The notes under the pieces are model-generated. The model did no database searches. It saw only the letters and a list, made by a program, of their open reading frames with translations, and was not told the origin of the DNA. Of a DNA stretch of 64,000 bases, positions 15,568 through 24,677 are shown piece after piece. Both the position numbers and the translations under genes were made by a program. The DNA is from Antarcticirhabdus aurantiaca (GTDB lineage Bacteria; Pseudomonadota; Alphaproteobacteria; Rhizobiales; Rhizobiaceae). The DNA lies in the NCBI RefSeq assembly GCF_009765365.1, contig NZ_VTOM01000001.1, positions 1 through 64,000 of the forward strand, read 5' to 3'. The first letter of the stretch is position 1, and each line of letters starts with the position of its first letter.

Positions 15568-16676
15568 CCGAACCGAAGGCGCGCCTGCGCCAGCTCCTCG
15601 CCGACCTGATGCTGGTGCCGGGCCTGTCCGGCCACGAGGACCGCGTGCGCCGCCACATCGCCGGCGTCCTGAAGGGTTTCGGACTTGAGTCCCGCGCCGA
15701 CCGGCTCGGCAACCTCATCGCGACGCTGCCGGGCGAGCCCGGCGCGCCGAGCGTCATGCTCTTCGCCCACACCGACCAGCTCGGCTTCGTCACGCGCAAG
15801 ATCGAGGCGAACGGCCTCATCCGTGTCGAGCGGCTCGGCGGCGTGCCGGAAAAGGCGCTGCCGGCCCAGGCCGTGCGCTTCTGCATCGGCGAGGGGCGGG
15901 ACGTGTCCGGCATCGTCGCCAACAAGAGCCACCACGCGACGCCGCCGGAGGAGAAGTACAAGGTCACGCCCTATGCCGACCTCTTCATCGACGTCGGCGC
16001 GGATACGGCCGATGAGGTGCGCGCGCTCGGCATCGAGATCGGCACGCCCGTCGTCTACGAGCCGCGGGTCATGCACCTCAACGAGAACCGCGTCGCCGGC
16101 ACCTCGGTGGACGACCGGGCCGGCTGCGCCGTCGTCGTCGAGGCCGCACGCCTTCTGAAGGACGTCTCGCCCCGGCCGACGATCCACTTCGTCTTCGCGG
16201 TGCTGGAAGAGTTCAACCTGCGCGGCGCGATGGTGGCGGCCCAGGCGCTCAAGCCCGACATCGCCATCCAGCTCGACCTCGCGCTCACCGCCGATACGCC
16301 GGACATGACCCATCGCGGCGAGGTGCGGCTCGGCGGCGGGCCGGCGATGAGCCTCTACTCCTTCCACGGCCGCGGCACGCTGAACGGCACCATCCCGCAT
16401 CCGGCGCTGACGGCGCTCGTCGCGAAAACCGCGACGGAGGACGGCATCCCGCTCCAGCGCACGGCCCATGTCGGGGCGCTGACGGACTCCTCCTACGTCC
16501 AGCTCGTCGGCGAGGGCGTCGCCTGCATCGATCTCTGCTTCCCCAGCCGCTACACCCACACGGCGCTGGAGGTCTGCGATCTCGACGACCTCGTCGGCCT
16601 GACAAGCCTCTGCGTCGGCGCGATCCGGCGCATGGGCGATGACGGCTTCGACCTCGACCGGGACCTCTACACGTGA
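15564..16676 (+). CDS. M42-family metallopeptidase-like protein (SgcX-like)
   Basis: A 370-residue co-catalytic metallohydrolase of family M42. The metal and catalytic residues are visible: H69 and D71 in FAHTDQ, the Asp of SVDDRAG, the Glu pair in VLEEFNLRGA (usually QEEVGLRGA), the Asp in DTPD and the late His in RYTHTALEVCDLDD. M42 enzymes are tetrahedral aminopeptidases, but SgcX-type members are found in sugar operons with no peptide link. Its coupling on both sides (ATGA before, GTGA after) suggests a function in this pathway, perhaps hydrolysis or deacylation of a conjugated sugar. Confidence 0.85.
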   Translation: MTEPKARLRQLLADLMLVPGLSGHEDRVRRHIAGVLKGFGLESRADRLGNLIATLPGEPGAPSVMLFAHTDQLGFVTRKIEANGLIRVERLGGVPEKALPAQAVRFCIGEGRDVSGIVANKSHHATPPEEKYKVTPYADLFIDVGADTADEVRALGIEIGTPVVYEPRVMHLNENRVAGTSVDDRAGCAVVVEAARLLKDVSPRPTIHFVFAVLEEFNLRGAMVAAQALKPDIAIQLDLALTADTPDMTHRGEVRLGGGPAMSLYSFHGRGTLNGTIPHPALTALVAKTATEDGIPLQRTAHVGALTDSSYVQLVGEGVACIDLCFPSRYTHTALEVCDLDDLVGLTSLCVGAIRRMGDDGFDLDRDLYT

Positions 16677-18169
16677 GCGGCGCCTTTCTCGGCATCGACG
16701 TCGGCACCTTCGAAACGAAGGGCGTCCTGGTCTCCGAGGAAGGAACGGTGCTGGGCCAAGCCCGGCGCGCGCACCGGATGATCGTGCCGCAGGCCGGCTG
16801 GGCCGAGCACGACGCGGAAGCTCACTGGTGGGGCGAGTTCGCGGCGATCTCGCGTGAACTGGTGGAAGCCTCCGGCCTCTCGCCCGAGCGCGTCCTCGGT
16901 GTCGGCGCGAGCGGCATCGGCCCCTGCATGCTGCCGGTGGATGCCGGCGGAAACCCGCTGATGAACGCCGTCCTCTACGGCGTCGACACCCGCGCCCATG
17001 CCGAGATCGCCGAGCTGACCGGGCGGATCGGCGAGGCCGCGCTCCTGGAGCGCACGGGCAACGCGCTGACCTCCCAGTCGGTCGGACCGAAGATCCTCTG
17101 GCTGAAGCGCAACCGGCCGGAAATCTTCGACGCGGCCGACGGCTTCGTGAACTCCACGACCTTTCTCGTTGAGCGCCTGACCGGCCGGCGCGTCCTCGAC
17201 CATTATTCCGCCGGCAGCTTCCAGCCGCTCTACGACGTCGCCGCCCAGGATTGGGCGGACGACCTGATGGAGGGCATCGCCGAGCGGCGGCGCCTGCCCG
17301 AGCTCCTCTGGACGACGGAGATCGCCGGCCGCGTGACGCCGGACGCGGCGCGGGCGACGGGGCTCGCCGCGGGAACGCCCGTCATCGCCGGCACCATCGA
17401 CGCGGCGGCGGAGGCGGTCAGCGTCGGCGTGTCGAAGCCCGGCGACACGATGATGATGTACGGATCCACCGTCTTCATCATCCAGGTGACGGAGAGCCGT
17501 GGCCGCGACGCGCGGCTCTGGTACGCGCCCTGGCTCTTTCCCGGCTGCCACGCCCTGATGTCGGGTCTGGCGACGAGCGGCACGCTGACCCACTGGTTTC
17601 GCGACCGCTTCGCCCGCGAGCTTCCGGCCGGCGAGGCGATGGGCGTCCTCGCCGCGGAAGCCGCCGCCTCGCCGGCGGGGGCGCGGGGGCTCCTGGTGCT
17701 GCCCTACTTCTCGGGCGAGCGCACGCCGATCCACGATCCGCATGCCAAGGGCATGTTCTTCGGTCTGGACCTGACGCACGAGCGCGGCGACCTGTTCCGC
17801 GCGACCCTCGAAGGCATCGCCTACGGCGTGCGCCACGTGGCCGAGACCTATGCCGAGACCGGCAACCCGGCGAGCGTGCTCTCGGCCGTCGGCGGCGGCA
17901 CGAAGAACGCCGTCTGGAGCCAGGCTGTCTCGGACGTGTCCGGGCTGCCGCAGCTTTTGCGTCGCGAGAGCGTCGGCGCGAGCCTCGGCAGCGCCTTCCT
18001 GGCCGCGCTCGGCACGGGCCGCGTGGTCGAGGCCGACATCGAGCGCTGGAACCCGCCGGCCGATCGCATCGAGCCGCGCAGCGACCTCGCGCCGCTCTAC
18101 GAGGCGGGCTTCCGCACTTATCGCGAACTCTACGAACGCACGCGCGATCTCATGCGCGCGCGCTCCTGA
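16673..18169 (+). CDS. FGGY-family carbohydrate kinase 2
   Basis: A 498-residue sugar kinase starting at a GTG that overlaps the preceding stop (GTGA). N-terminal FLGIDVGTFETKGVL and C-terminal VLSAVGGGTKNAVWSQAVSD are the ATP-site motifs, and WFRDRF is typical of the xylulokinase/LsrK-like branch. It is only distantly similar to the kinase at 9724, so the two probably phosphorylate different substrates. It may produce the phosphorylated inducer for one of the two regulators. Confidence 0.88.
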   Translation: MSGAFLGIDVGTFETKGVLVSEEGTVLGQARRAHRMIVPQAGWAEHDAEAHWWGEFAAISRELVEASGLSPERVLGVGASGIGPCMLPVDAGGNPLMNAVLYGVDTRAHAEIAELTGRIGEAALLERTGNALTSQSVGPKILWLKRNRPEIFDAADGFVNSTTFLVERLTGRRVLDHYSAGSFQPLYDVAAQDWADDLMEGIAERRRLPELLWTTEIAGRVTPDAARATGLAAGTPVIAGTIDAAAEAVSVGVSKPGDTMMMYGSTVFIIQVTESRGRDARLWYAPWLFPGCHALMSGLATSGTLTHWFRDRFARELPAGEAMGVLAAEAAASPAGARGLLVLPYFSGERTPIHDPHAKGMFFGLDLTHERGDLFRATLEGIAYGVRHVAETYAETGNPASVLSAVGGGTKNAVWSQAVSDVSGLPQLLRRESVGASLGSAFLAALGTGRVVEADIERWNPPADRIEPRSDLAPLYEAGFRTYRELYERTRDLMRARS

Positions 18170-18214
18170 GCCAAGTCGAGAACCGGCATGACGCCGAACA
18201 AGGGGAGAGAGAAC

Positions 18215-19210
18215 ATGGCAGGCAAGTTCAGGACCGCGCTTCTGGGAGCGCTCGCGGCGACCGCCATCGCAGGCGGCATGGTCGGCACGGCTGGCGCCCA
18301 GGACAAGAAGGAGATGGTGACGGTCGTCAAGCTCTCCGGCATCGCCTGGTTCAACCGCATGGAGGAGGGCGTCAAGGAATATGCCGAGGCGACCGGCAAC
18401 AACGCGACGCAGGTCGGCGCCGCGACCGCCGACGCCGCCCTCCAGGTCCAGCTCATTGAGGACCTGATCGCCCGCGGCGTCGCGGCGATCAACGTCGTGC
18501 CGAACAGCCCCCAGGCGCTGGAGCCGGTGCTCAAGCGCGCCCTCGACAACAAGATCGTCGTCGTCGGCCACGAAGGCGCGACGCTCCAGAACGTCACCTA
18601 CGACTTGGAGGCCTTCGACAACAAGGCGTACGGCGAGCACCTGATGGAGGCGCTGGCGCAGAAGATGGGCGGCGAGGGCGAGTACGCCGTGCTCGTCGGC
18701 TATCTCACCTCCGTCACCCACAACGAGTGGGTCGACGCGGCGATCGCCTACCAGAAGGACAAGTATCCGAAGATGACGCTGGTCGGCGGCAAGCTCGAAT
18801 CCGCCGAGCAGCAGCAGCAGGCCAACGCCAAGGTCCGCGAGCTCCTGCGCACCTATCCCAACCTCAAGGGCATCCAGGGCTCGGCCGGCGAGGACGTCGT
18901 CGGCGCCGCGCTCGCCGTCGAGGAGGCCGGGCTCAACGACCAGGTCTCGATCGTCGGCACCAGCCTGCCCTCGGTCGCCGGCGCCTATCTCGAGACCGGC
19001 GACATCGACATGATCTCCTTCTGGGATCCCGCCAAGGCGGGCTACGCGATGAACGTCGTCGCGGCGAAGGCGCTCGCGGGCGAGACCGTCAAGTCCGACG
19101 ACGACCTCGGCGTCGAGGGCTACGAGAAGGTCCGCGTCGACGGGAAGGTGATCTACGGCCAGGCCTGGGTCGACGTCACCGCCGAGAACATGGACGAGTA
19201 CGACTTCTAA
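18215..19210 (+). CDS. Periplasmic binding protein of ABC transporter 2 (LsrB/RhaS-like)
   Basis: A 331-residue type I periplasmic binding protein with signal peptide (about 1-29, cut near GTAGA). Its C-terminus NMDEYDF is close to the conserved end of LsrB (autoinducer-2 binding) and RhaS (rhamnose binding). The ATG at 18215 follows GGGGAGAGAG, so it is preferred over the ATG at 18188. Ligand contacts cannot be assigned. The neighbours (FGGY kinase, two-domain ATPase, two permeases) mirror an lsr or rha transporter layout. Confidence 0.88.
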   Translation: MAGKFRTALLGALAATAIAGGMVGTAGAQDKKEMVTVVKLSGIAWFNRMEEGVKEYAEATGNNATQVGAATADAALQVQLIEDLIARGVAAINVVPNSPQALEPVLKRALDNKIVVVGHEGATLQNVTYDLEAFDNKAYGEHLMEALAQKMGGEGEYAVLVGYLTSVTHNEWVDAAIAYQKDKYPKMTLVGGKLESAEQQQQANAKVRELLRTYPNLKGIQGSAGEDVVGAALAVEEAGLNDQVSIVGTSLPSVAGAYLETGDIDMISFWDPAKAGYAMNVVAAKALAGETVKSDDDLGVEGYEKVRVDGKVIYGQAWVDVTAENMDEYDF

Positions 19211-19215
19211 TCCTT

Positions 19216-19273
19216 GCCCGGCCCCGGCTCCGCCGGGCCCTCTGAAAAGTCGCGCCCGGCTCCGACCGGGCGC
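19216..19273 (+). other. Two tandem hairpins after the second binding-protein gene
   Basis: GCCCGGC (19216-19222) pairs with GCCGGGC (19232-19238), and GCGCCCGG (19252-19259) pairs with CCGGGCGC (19266-19273). They fill the 102-base gap before the ATPase, in the same place as the hairpin after the first binding-protein gene. A role in stabilising or attenuating the transcript is inferred from position. Confidence 0.5.
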
Positions 19274-19312
19274 CGATCCCTGTTTTCTGTTTGCGTCAGA
19301 CCGGAGTTCTTC

Positions 19313-20797
19313 ATGGCCGAACCCGTCCTCTCCATGTCCGGCATCCGCAAGGCCTACGGGTCGGTGCGCGTGCTGGAGGAGGTCGGCCTGCGACTCGAGC
19401 CCGGCGAGGTGCGCTGCCTCGCGGGCGAGAACGGCTCCGGCAAGTCGACCCTGATCAAGATCCTGTCCGGCGTCGTGCCGGCCGACGAGGGCACCGTCTC
19501 GATAGGCGGCCGGACCATCGCGGGCGACGCGCGCGCCGCCATCGCCGCCGGGCTGTCGGTGATCTACCAGGACTTCTCGCTCTTTCCGAACCTCACCGTC
19601 GCCGAGAACATCGCGCTCCTGAAGAGCACGGCCGCGCGCGAGCGCTGGCATCGCGCCCGCGCCGACCGCCGTCTCGCCGAAGAAACGCTGGCGCGCATGG
19701 GCGTCGACATCGACCCCGCGACCCTCGTCGAGCTCCTGCCCGTCGCCTCCAAGCAGCTCGTCGCCATCGCCCGCGCGCTCGCCAACGACGCGCGCGTCAT
19801 CGTCATGGACGAGCCGACGACGGCGCTGACCCGCAGCGAGGTCGCGCGCCTCGCCGGCATCGTCTCGGCCCTGAAGGCGCAAGGGGTCGCCTTCCTTTTC
19901 GTGAGCCACAAGACGGAGGAGGTCTTCGCCTTCTGCGACACGATCACGGTTCTGCGCGACGGCCGCGTCGTGGCGGACGGGACGGCGGCCGAGTTCGACG
20001 GGGCGCGCCTCGGCCGCGAGATGACGGGCCGGGCGGTGGAGACCCAGCGCATCGAGCGGGCGCCGGCGCCGCAGGCTCCGCCCTTCCTCGTCGCCCGCGG
20101 CCTGTCGCGGCGCGGCGACTATGCCGGCATCGACCTCGACCTTCGGCCCGGCGAGGTCGTCTCGCTGGTCGGCCTCCTCGGCTCGGGCCGCACCGAGCTG
20201 GCGCTCTCGCTCTTCGGCATGGTCTCGCCCGACGAGGGGCGGATCGAGGTGGACGGACGGCCCGTCCACTTTCCCTCCGCCATCGACGCCATGGCCGCCG
20301 GCATCGCCTACGTGCCCGAGGACCGGCTGACGGAAGGACTCTTCCTCGACCAGCCGATCGCCGACAACATCAACGTCGCGACGCTTTCGAGCGGGTTCCT
20401 GTCGCGCGCGGCGCTCAAGCGCCGGGCGGTCGAGGCGGTGAAGCGCCTGCGCATCAAGACGCCGGGCGTCGAGCCGAACGTCGCGACCCTTTCCGGCGGC
20501 AACCAGCAGCGCGTGGTGCTGGCGCGCTGGATGGAGCGGAGCCCCAGGCTCATGATCCTCAACGGACCGACGGTGGGCGTCGACATCGGCTCCAAGCGCG
20601 AGATCCACGAGATCCTCCTGGCGCTCAGCCGCGCCGGAACCGCCGTTCTCGTCGTCACCGACGACATCGGCGAGGCGCTGGCGCTCTCCGACCGCATCCT
20701 CGTGATGGTGAAGGGCCGCGTCACTGGCGCCTTCGACGCCGCCGAGATCGAGGAGGACCGCCTCTACGCCGAAGTCACCAAGGAGGCACGGGCCTGA
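19313..20797 (+). CDS. Two-domain sugar ABC transporter ATPase (transporter 2)
   Basis: A 494-residue LsrA/RbsA-type ATPase. Domain 1 is intact (GENGSGKST; IVMDEPTTAL). Domain 2 has a degenerate P-loop (GLLGSGRTE), a normal signature (LSGGNQQR) and a Walker B reading MILNGPTVGVD, so both the Mg-binding Asp and the catalytic Glu are replaced (N417, G418). Hydrolysis is therefore expected only at one composite site. GGAG lies eight bases before the ATG. It energises uptake with the permeases at 14578 and 20797. Confidence 0.9.
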   Translation: MAEPVLSMSGIRKAYGSVRVLEEVGLRLEPGEVRCLAGENGSGKSTLIKILSGVVPADEGTVSIGGRTIAGDARAAIAAGLSVIYQDFSLFPNLTVAENIALLKSTAARERWHRARADRRLAEETLARMGVDIDPATLVELLPVASKQLVAIARALANDARVIVMDEPTTALTRSEVARLAGIVSALKAQGVAFLFVSHKTEEVFAFCDTITVLRDGRVVADGTAAEFDGARLGREMTGRAVETQRIERAPAPQAPPFLVARGLSRRGDYAGIDLDLRPGEVVSLVGLLGSGRTELALSLFGMVSPDEGRIEVDGRPVHFPSAIDAMAAGIAYVPEDRLTEGLFLDQPIADNINVATLSSGFLSRAALKRRAVEAVKRLRIKTPGVEPNVATLSGGNQQRVVLARWMERSPRLMILNGPTVGVDIGSKREIHEILLALSRAGTAVLVVTDDIGEALALSDRILVMVKGRVTGAFDAAEIEEDRLYAEVTKEARA

Positions 20798-21816
20798 TGC
20801 CGATGCGCCGCTTCACCAACGCGCTCGCCTCGCCCCAGGCCGTGGTGCTCGCCGCCGCGATCCTGTTCGCCCTCGTCATCGCGGCGTTCAATCCCGGCTT
20901 CCTGTCGCTGGCGACGTTGGTCGACCTGCTGCGCAACTCGCTGGTCACCGGCATCTTCGCGCTCGGCGTCCTGATCGTCCTCGCCTCGGGCGGCATCGAC
21001 GTGTCCTTCACCGCCATCGGCGCCTTCGCCATGTACGCGACGATGAGCCTCGTGATGGGCCTCGACGTGCCGATGCCGATCCTCGGCTTCTTCGTCCTGT
21101 CGGCGCTGATCGGAGCCCTGCTCGGCCTCGTCAACGGCGTCCTCATTGGCGGCCTCGGCCTTCCGACGCTGATCGTGACGCTGGGGACGCTCAGCCTGTT
21201 CCGCGGCGCGCTCCTGACCTTCGTCGGCACGACCTACATCACCAACGTGCCGCGCAACGTCATCTCGTTCGCCCGCACCATGATCCTGCGCCTGGAGAAC
21301 GCCGTCGGCCAGCTCGTCTCGCTGCCGCTCTCCTTCGTGGTGCTCGTCCTCGTCACCCTCTTCGTCGCGTTCCTCATGAACCTCACCCGCTTCGGCCGTT
21401 CGATCTACGCGATCGGCGGCTCGGAGGAGGGCGCGCGGCGCATCGGCATCGACGTCGCCCGCGTGAAGGTCTGGATCTACGTCATCGCCGGCACGATCGC
21501 GGGCCTCGCCGGCATGACGCACATGACGCTGTCGCGCATGGCGAACCCGTTCGATCTGGTGGGCACCGAGCTCAACGTCATCGCCGCGGTGGTTCTCGGC
21601 GGTGCGCGCATCACCGGCGGGCACGGGACGGTGACGGGCACGCTGCTCGGCGCGCTGGTCATCACGCTCATCAACACCTCGCTCCTCAGCGCGGGCGTGC
21701 CCTCCTACTGGCAGAAGGTGGTGGTGGGCATCCTGATCGTGCTCGGCACCGGCCTGCCGATCCTCATCGACCGCTTCGCCAAGCATCGCGAGCGCCTCGC
21801 CCGCGCCGCCGTCTGA
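20797..21816 (+). CDS. Sugar ABC transporter permease (transporter 2, second permease)
   Basis: A 339-residue RbsC/LsrD-like permease with about nine hydrophobic helices, including SGGIDVSFTAIGAFAMYA and the cytoplasmic RFGRSIYAIGGSEEGARRIGID loop. The start codon shares one base with the ATPase stop (TGATG), and AAGGAGG lies upstream. It probably forms a heterodimer with the permease at 14578. Confidence 0.9.
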   Translation: MPMRRFTNALASPQAVVLAAAILFALVIAAFNPGFLSLATLVDLLRNSLVTGIFALGVLIVLASGGIDVSFTAIGAFAMYATMSLVMGLDVPMPILGFFVLSALIGALLGLVNGVLIGGLGLPTLIVTLGTLSLFRGALLTFVGTTYITNVPRNVISFARTMILRLENAVGQLVSLPLSFVVLVLVTLFVAFLMNLTRFGRSIYAIGGSEEGARRIGIDVARVKVWIYVIAGTIAGLAGMTHMTLSRMANPFDLVGTELNVIAAVVLGGARITGGHGTVTGTLLGALVITLINTSLLSAGVPSYWQKVVVGILIVLGTGLPILIDRFAKHRERLARAAV

Positions 21817-21848
21817 CACCACGCGTTTCCCAGGGAGGGACGAACCCC

Positions 21849-22847
21849 GTGAAGAAGATCCTCAACCGCCCCGATTCCTACGTCGACGAGATGCTGGAGG
21901 GATTCACGCTCGCCCATCCCGAGTTCTACGCCCAGCCCGAGCGCCGCGTCATCGCGCGCCCCGGCGGCGGGACGAAGGGCAAGGTCGGCATCGTCACCGG
22001 CGGCGGGTCCGGGCACCTCCCGGTCTTCACCGGCTATGTCGGCCCCGGCTTCCTCGACGCCTGCGCCATCGGCGACGTCTTCGCCAGCCCTTCGGCCGAG
22101 CAGATGGCCGCCGCCATCCGCCACGCGGACGGCGGGGCAGGGGTCCTGCGCCTCTACGGCAATTACGGCGGCGACGTCATGAACTTCGACATGGCCGGCG
22201 AGATGGTCGACCTGGAGAACGACATCCGCACCACCACCGTGGTGCTCGCCGACGACGTGGTCTCCGCACCGAAGGAGGAAGCCGAGAAGCGCCGCGGCGT
22301 CGCCGGCATGATCTACGCCTTCAAGATCGCCGGCGCTGCCGCCGACACCATGGCCGACCTCGACGAGGTGACGCGCGTCGCTCAAAAGGCGGCCGATGCC
22401 TGCCGCTCGATCGGCATGGCGCTCACCCCCTGCATCGTGCCGCAGGCGGGCAAGGCCCATTTCGAGATCGGCGAGGGCGAGATGGAGATGGGCATGGGCA
22501 TCCACGGCGAGCCCGGCATCTGGCGCGACAAGCTGAAGCCCGCCGACGCCATCACCGACGAGATGATCGACCGCATCCTCGCCGACCGCGCCTTCGGCAA
22601 GGGCGACCGGCTGTCGGTGCTGGTCAACTCGCTCGGCGCGACGCCGCTGGAGGAGCTCTACATCATATATCGCCGCGTGAAGGCGCGCTTCGACGACATC
22701 GGCGCCGAGATCGTCATGCCGCTCGTCGGGCGCTACGCGACCTCCATGGAGATGACAGGCGCGACGATCACCACGATCGCCCTCGACGAGGAACTGGAGC
22801 GTCACCTCAAGGCGCCGGCCGCCTGCGCCTACTGGCGCGTCGGCTGA
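21849..22847 (+). CDS. dhaK: Dihydroxyacetone-kinase-type substrate-binding subunit DhaK
   Basis: A 332-residue DhaK. It has GGGSGH (51-56) with the substrate-positioning His, and the GIHGEPG motif with H219, the His that binds the ketose carbonyl covalently in this family. The start is GTG with GGGAGGGA about ten bases upstream. Substrates of the family are dihydroxyacetone, and in some actinobacterial pathways L- or D-erythrulose, so a tetrulose is possible here. It pairs with the DhaL gene 14 bases downstream. No DhaM phosphotransferase gene is present, so the phosphoryl donor (ATP or a PTS protein) is unclear. Confidence 0.92.
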   Translation: MKKILNRPDSYVDEMLEGFTLAHPEFYAQPERRVIARPGGGTKGKVGIVTGGGSGHLPVFTGYVGPGFLDACAIGDVFASPSAEQMAAAIRHADGGAGVLRLYGNYGGDVMNFDMAGEMVDLENDIRTTTVVLADDVVSAPKEEAEKRRGVAGMIYAFKIAGAAADTMADLDEVTRVAQKAADACRSIGMALTPCIVPQAGKAHFEIGEGEMEMGMGIHGEPGIWRDKLKPADAITDEMIDRILADRAFGKGDRLSVLVNSLGATPLEELYIIYRRVKARFDDIGAEIVMPLVGRYATSMEMTGATITTIALDEELERHLKAPAACAYWRVG

Positions 22848-22861
22848 GGGAGGGCGGCGCC

Positions 22862-23488
22862 ATGACCGGCGGAACGATCGACAGGGACGGCATCAAGGCG
22901 GCGCTCGCGCGCGTCGCCGCGGGCGCGGGCGCGGCGGCGGACGAGCTGAACGCCGCCGACGGCCAGCTCGGCGACGGCGACCTCGGCATCACGGTCTCCA
23001 AGGGCTTCGCGGAGGCCGCGAGCGCGGATCTGCCGGAGGATGTCGGCCTCGCCCTCCTCGAATGCGCCAAGGCCTTTCAGCGCGTGTCGTCCTCGTCCTA
23101 CGGGACGCTCGTCGCGACCGGCTTCATGGCCGCGGCCAAGGCGACCAAGGGCAAGACGACCGTCCAGGCGGACGAGCTCACCTCGCTCGTGGCCGCGGCG
23201 CGCGACGCGATGATGGCGCGGGGCAAGGGCAGCCTCGGCGACAAGACGGTGCTCGACAGCCTGGACGCCGTGTCGAAGGCGCTGGAGGATGCGGCGGCCG
23301 TCGACATGGCCGACGCGGCCCTGTCCGCCGCCCGCGACACGCTGGCGGCCTTCAAGGGCAAGCCCTGCAAGCTCGGCCGAGCGCGCATGTTCGCCGAGAA
23401 GAGCGCGAGCCTGGACGATCCCGGGCAGCTCGCCTTCCTGCGCATCGTCGAGGCGCTGGCCGGGCGCGGCGGGGAGGGCGCCGCATGA
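22862..23488 (+). CDS. dhaL: Dihydroxyacetone-kinase-type ATP/ADP-binding subunit DhaL
   Basis: A 208-residue all-helical DhaL. The metal-binding Asp set is conserved with the right spacing (D33, D38, D40 in ADGQLGDGDLG), but the usual His after the last Asp is Leu41. GKTTVQADEL and KGSLGDKTVLDSLD are family segments for the nucleotide site. It transfers phosphate to the ketose bound on DhaK. The stop overlaps the aldo-keto reductase start (ATGA). Confidence 0.9.
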   Translation: MTGGTIDRDGIKAALARVAAGAGAAADELNAADGQLGDGDLGITVSKGFAEAASADLPEDVGLALLECAKAFQRVSSSSYGTLVATGFMAAAKATKGKTTVQADELTSLVAAARDAMMARGKGSLGDKTVLDSLDAVSKALEDAAAVDMADAALSAARDTLAAFKGKPCKLGRARMFAEKSASLDDPGQLAFLRIVEALAGRGGEGAA

Positions 23489-24546
23489 AGTACCGCACGC
23501 TCGGCCGCACGGGGCTGAAAGTCTCCGCCATCTCCATGGGCACCTTCTCCTTCGGTGGGGAGGGCGCCTTCGCCAAGGTGGCGGACCAGGGCGTGCCCGA
23601 GGCGCGCCGACTGGTGGATGCCTGCATCGAGGCGGGAGTGAACCTCTTCGACACCGCCAACATGTACTCGCTGGGCCGCTCGGAAGAGATCCTCGGCGAG
23701 GTGCTGGAGGGACGGCGCGACGACGTCCTGATCTCCTGCAAGGCGCGCATGCGCATCGGCCCCGGCCCGAACGACGAGGGCGTCTCGCGCCATCACCTGA
23801 TCCGCGAATGCGAGCGGAGCCTCAAGCGCCTGCGCACCGACCGGATCGACGTCTATCTCATGCACGAATGGGACGGGCTGACGCCGCTGGAGGAGATGCT
23901 GGAAGCCCTCGACACGCTGCGCGCACAGGGCAAGATTCTCTACGCCGGCTGTTCCAACTATTCCGGCTGGCACGTCATGAAGGCGCTCGGCATCGCCGAG
24001 CGCAGCCGCCTGCCGCGCTTCGCCGCCCAGCAGATCCACTACACGCTGGAAGCGCGCGAGGCCGAGTACGAGCTGCTGCCGCTCTCCGTCGACCAGGGCG
24101 TCGGCGTCATGGTCTGGTCGCCGCTCGCCGCCGGGCTCCTCTCCGGCGCCTTCCGCCGCGATCGTGCGCCGGAGGACTCGCGCCAGGCCAAGGGCTGGAG
24201 CGAGCCGCCGATCCGCGACGAGGAGCGGCTGTGGCGGATCGTCGACGTGGCCGCTGAAATCGCCGACGCGCGCGGCATCACGCCGGCGCAGGTGGCGCTC
24301 GCCTGGACGCTGTCGCGCCCCGCCGTCTCGACGCTCGTCGTCGGCGGCCTGTCGGAGGCGCAGTTCCGCGAGAACTGCGCGGCGACTGAGATCGAGTTGA
24401 CGGACGACGAGCTGGAGCGGCTGAACCGCGTCAGCCGCGTGCCCTACATCTATCCCTATTGGCACCAGCACAACTTCGCCGCCGGCCGCTTCTCGGATGG
24501 CGACCGCGCGCTCCACGACAGCTATCGCGACCTCGGCATGGTCTGA
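23485..24546 (+). CDS. Aldo-keto reductase
   Basis: A 353-residue (beta/alpha)8 NADPH-type oxidoreductase. The catalytic tetrad is visible: Asp and Tyr in FDTANMY (about 52-58), Lys in LISCKAR and His in YLMHEWD. SNYSGW and the C-terminal [16 protein letters not shown] cofactor region support the AKR fold. It probably interconverts an aldehyde or ketose and its polyol in this pathway. Confidence 0.92.
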   Translation: MKYRTLGRTGLKVSAISMGTFSFGGEGAFAKVADQGVPEARRLVDACIEAGVNLFDTANMYSLGRSEEILGEVLEGRRDDVLISCKARMRIGPGPNDEGVSRHHLIRECERSLKRLRTDRIDVYLMHEWDGLTPLEEMLEALDTLRAQGKILYAGCSNYSGWHVMKALGIAERSRLPRFAAQQIHYTLEAREAEYELLPLSVDQGVGVMVWSPLAAGLLSGAFRRDRAPEDSRQAKGWSEPPIRDEERLWRIVDVAAEIADARGITPAQVALAWTLSRPAVSTLVVGGLSEAQFRENCAATEIELTDDELERLNRVSRVPYIYPYWHQHNFAAGRFSDGDRALHDSYRDLGMV

Positions 24547-24677
24547 GCGTCGACCGCTCCTGCCTGCCGCCCGGGACCGTGACGGTGGCACTCGTCTCCG
24601 ACGCGCGTTGCCCCTGGAGCGCCGGGTGGGCGCGGGCTATGAGCCGCGCTGACGATGATGCTGGCCGGAGGTGTCCG

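Noticed and set aside
16667-20608. Very long open frame (over 1300 codons) on the minus strand
   Set aside because: It is an antisense shadow of the plus-strand kinase, binding-protein and ATPase genes. High GC removes stops. Its composition is Arg/Asp/Gly/His-rich with no domain.
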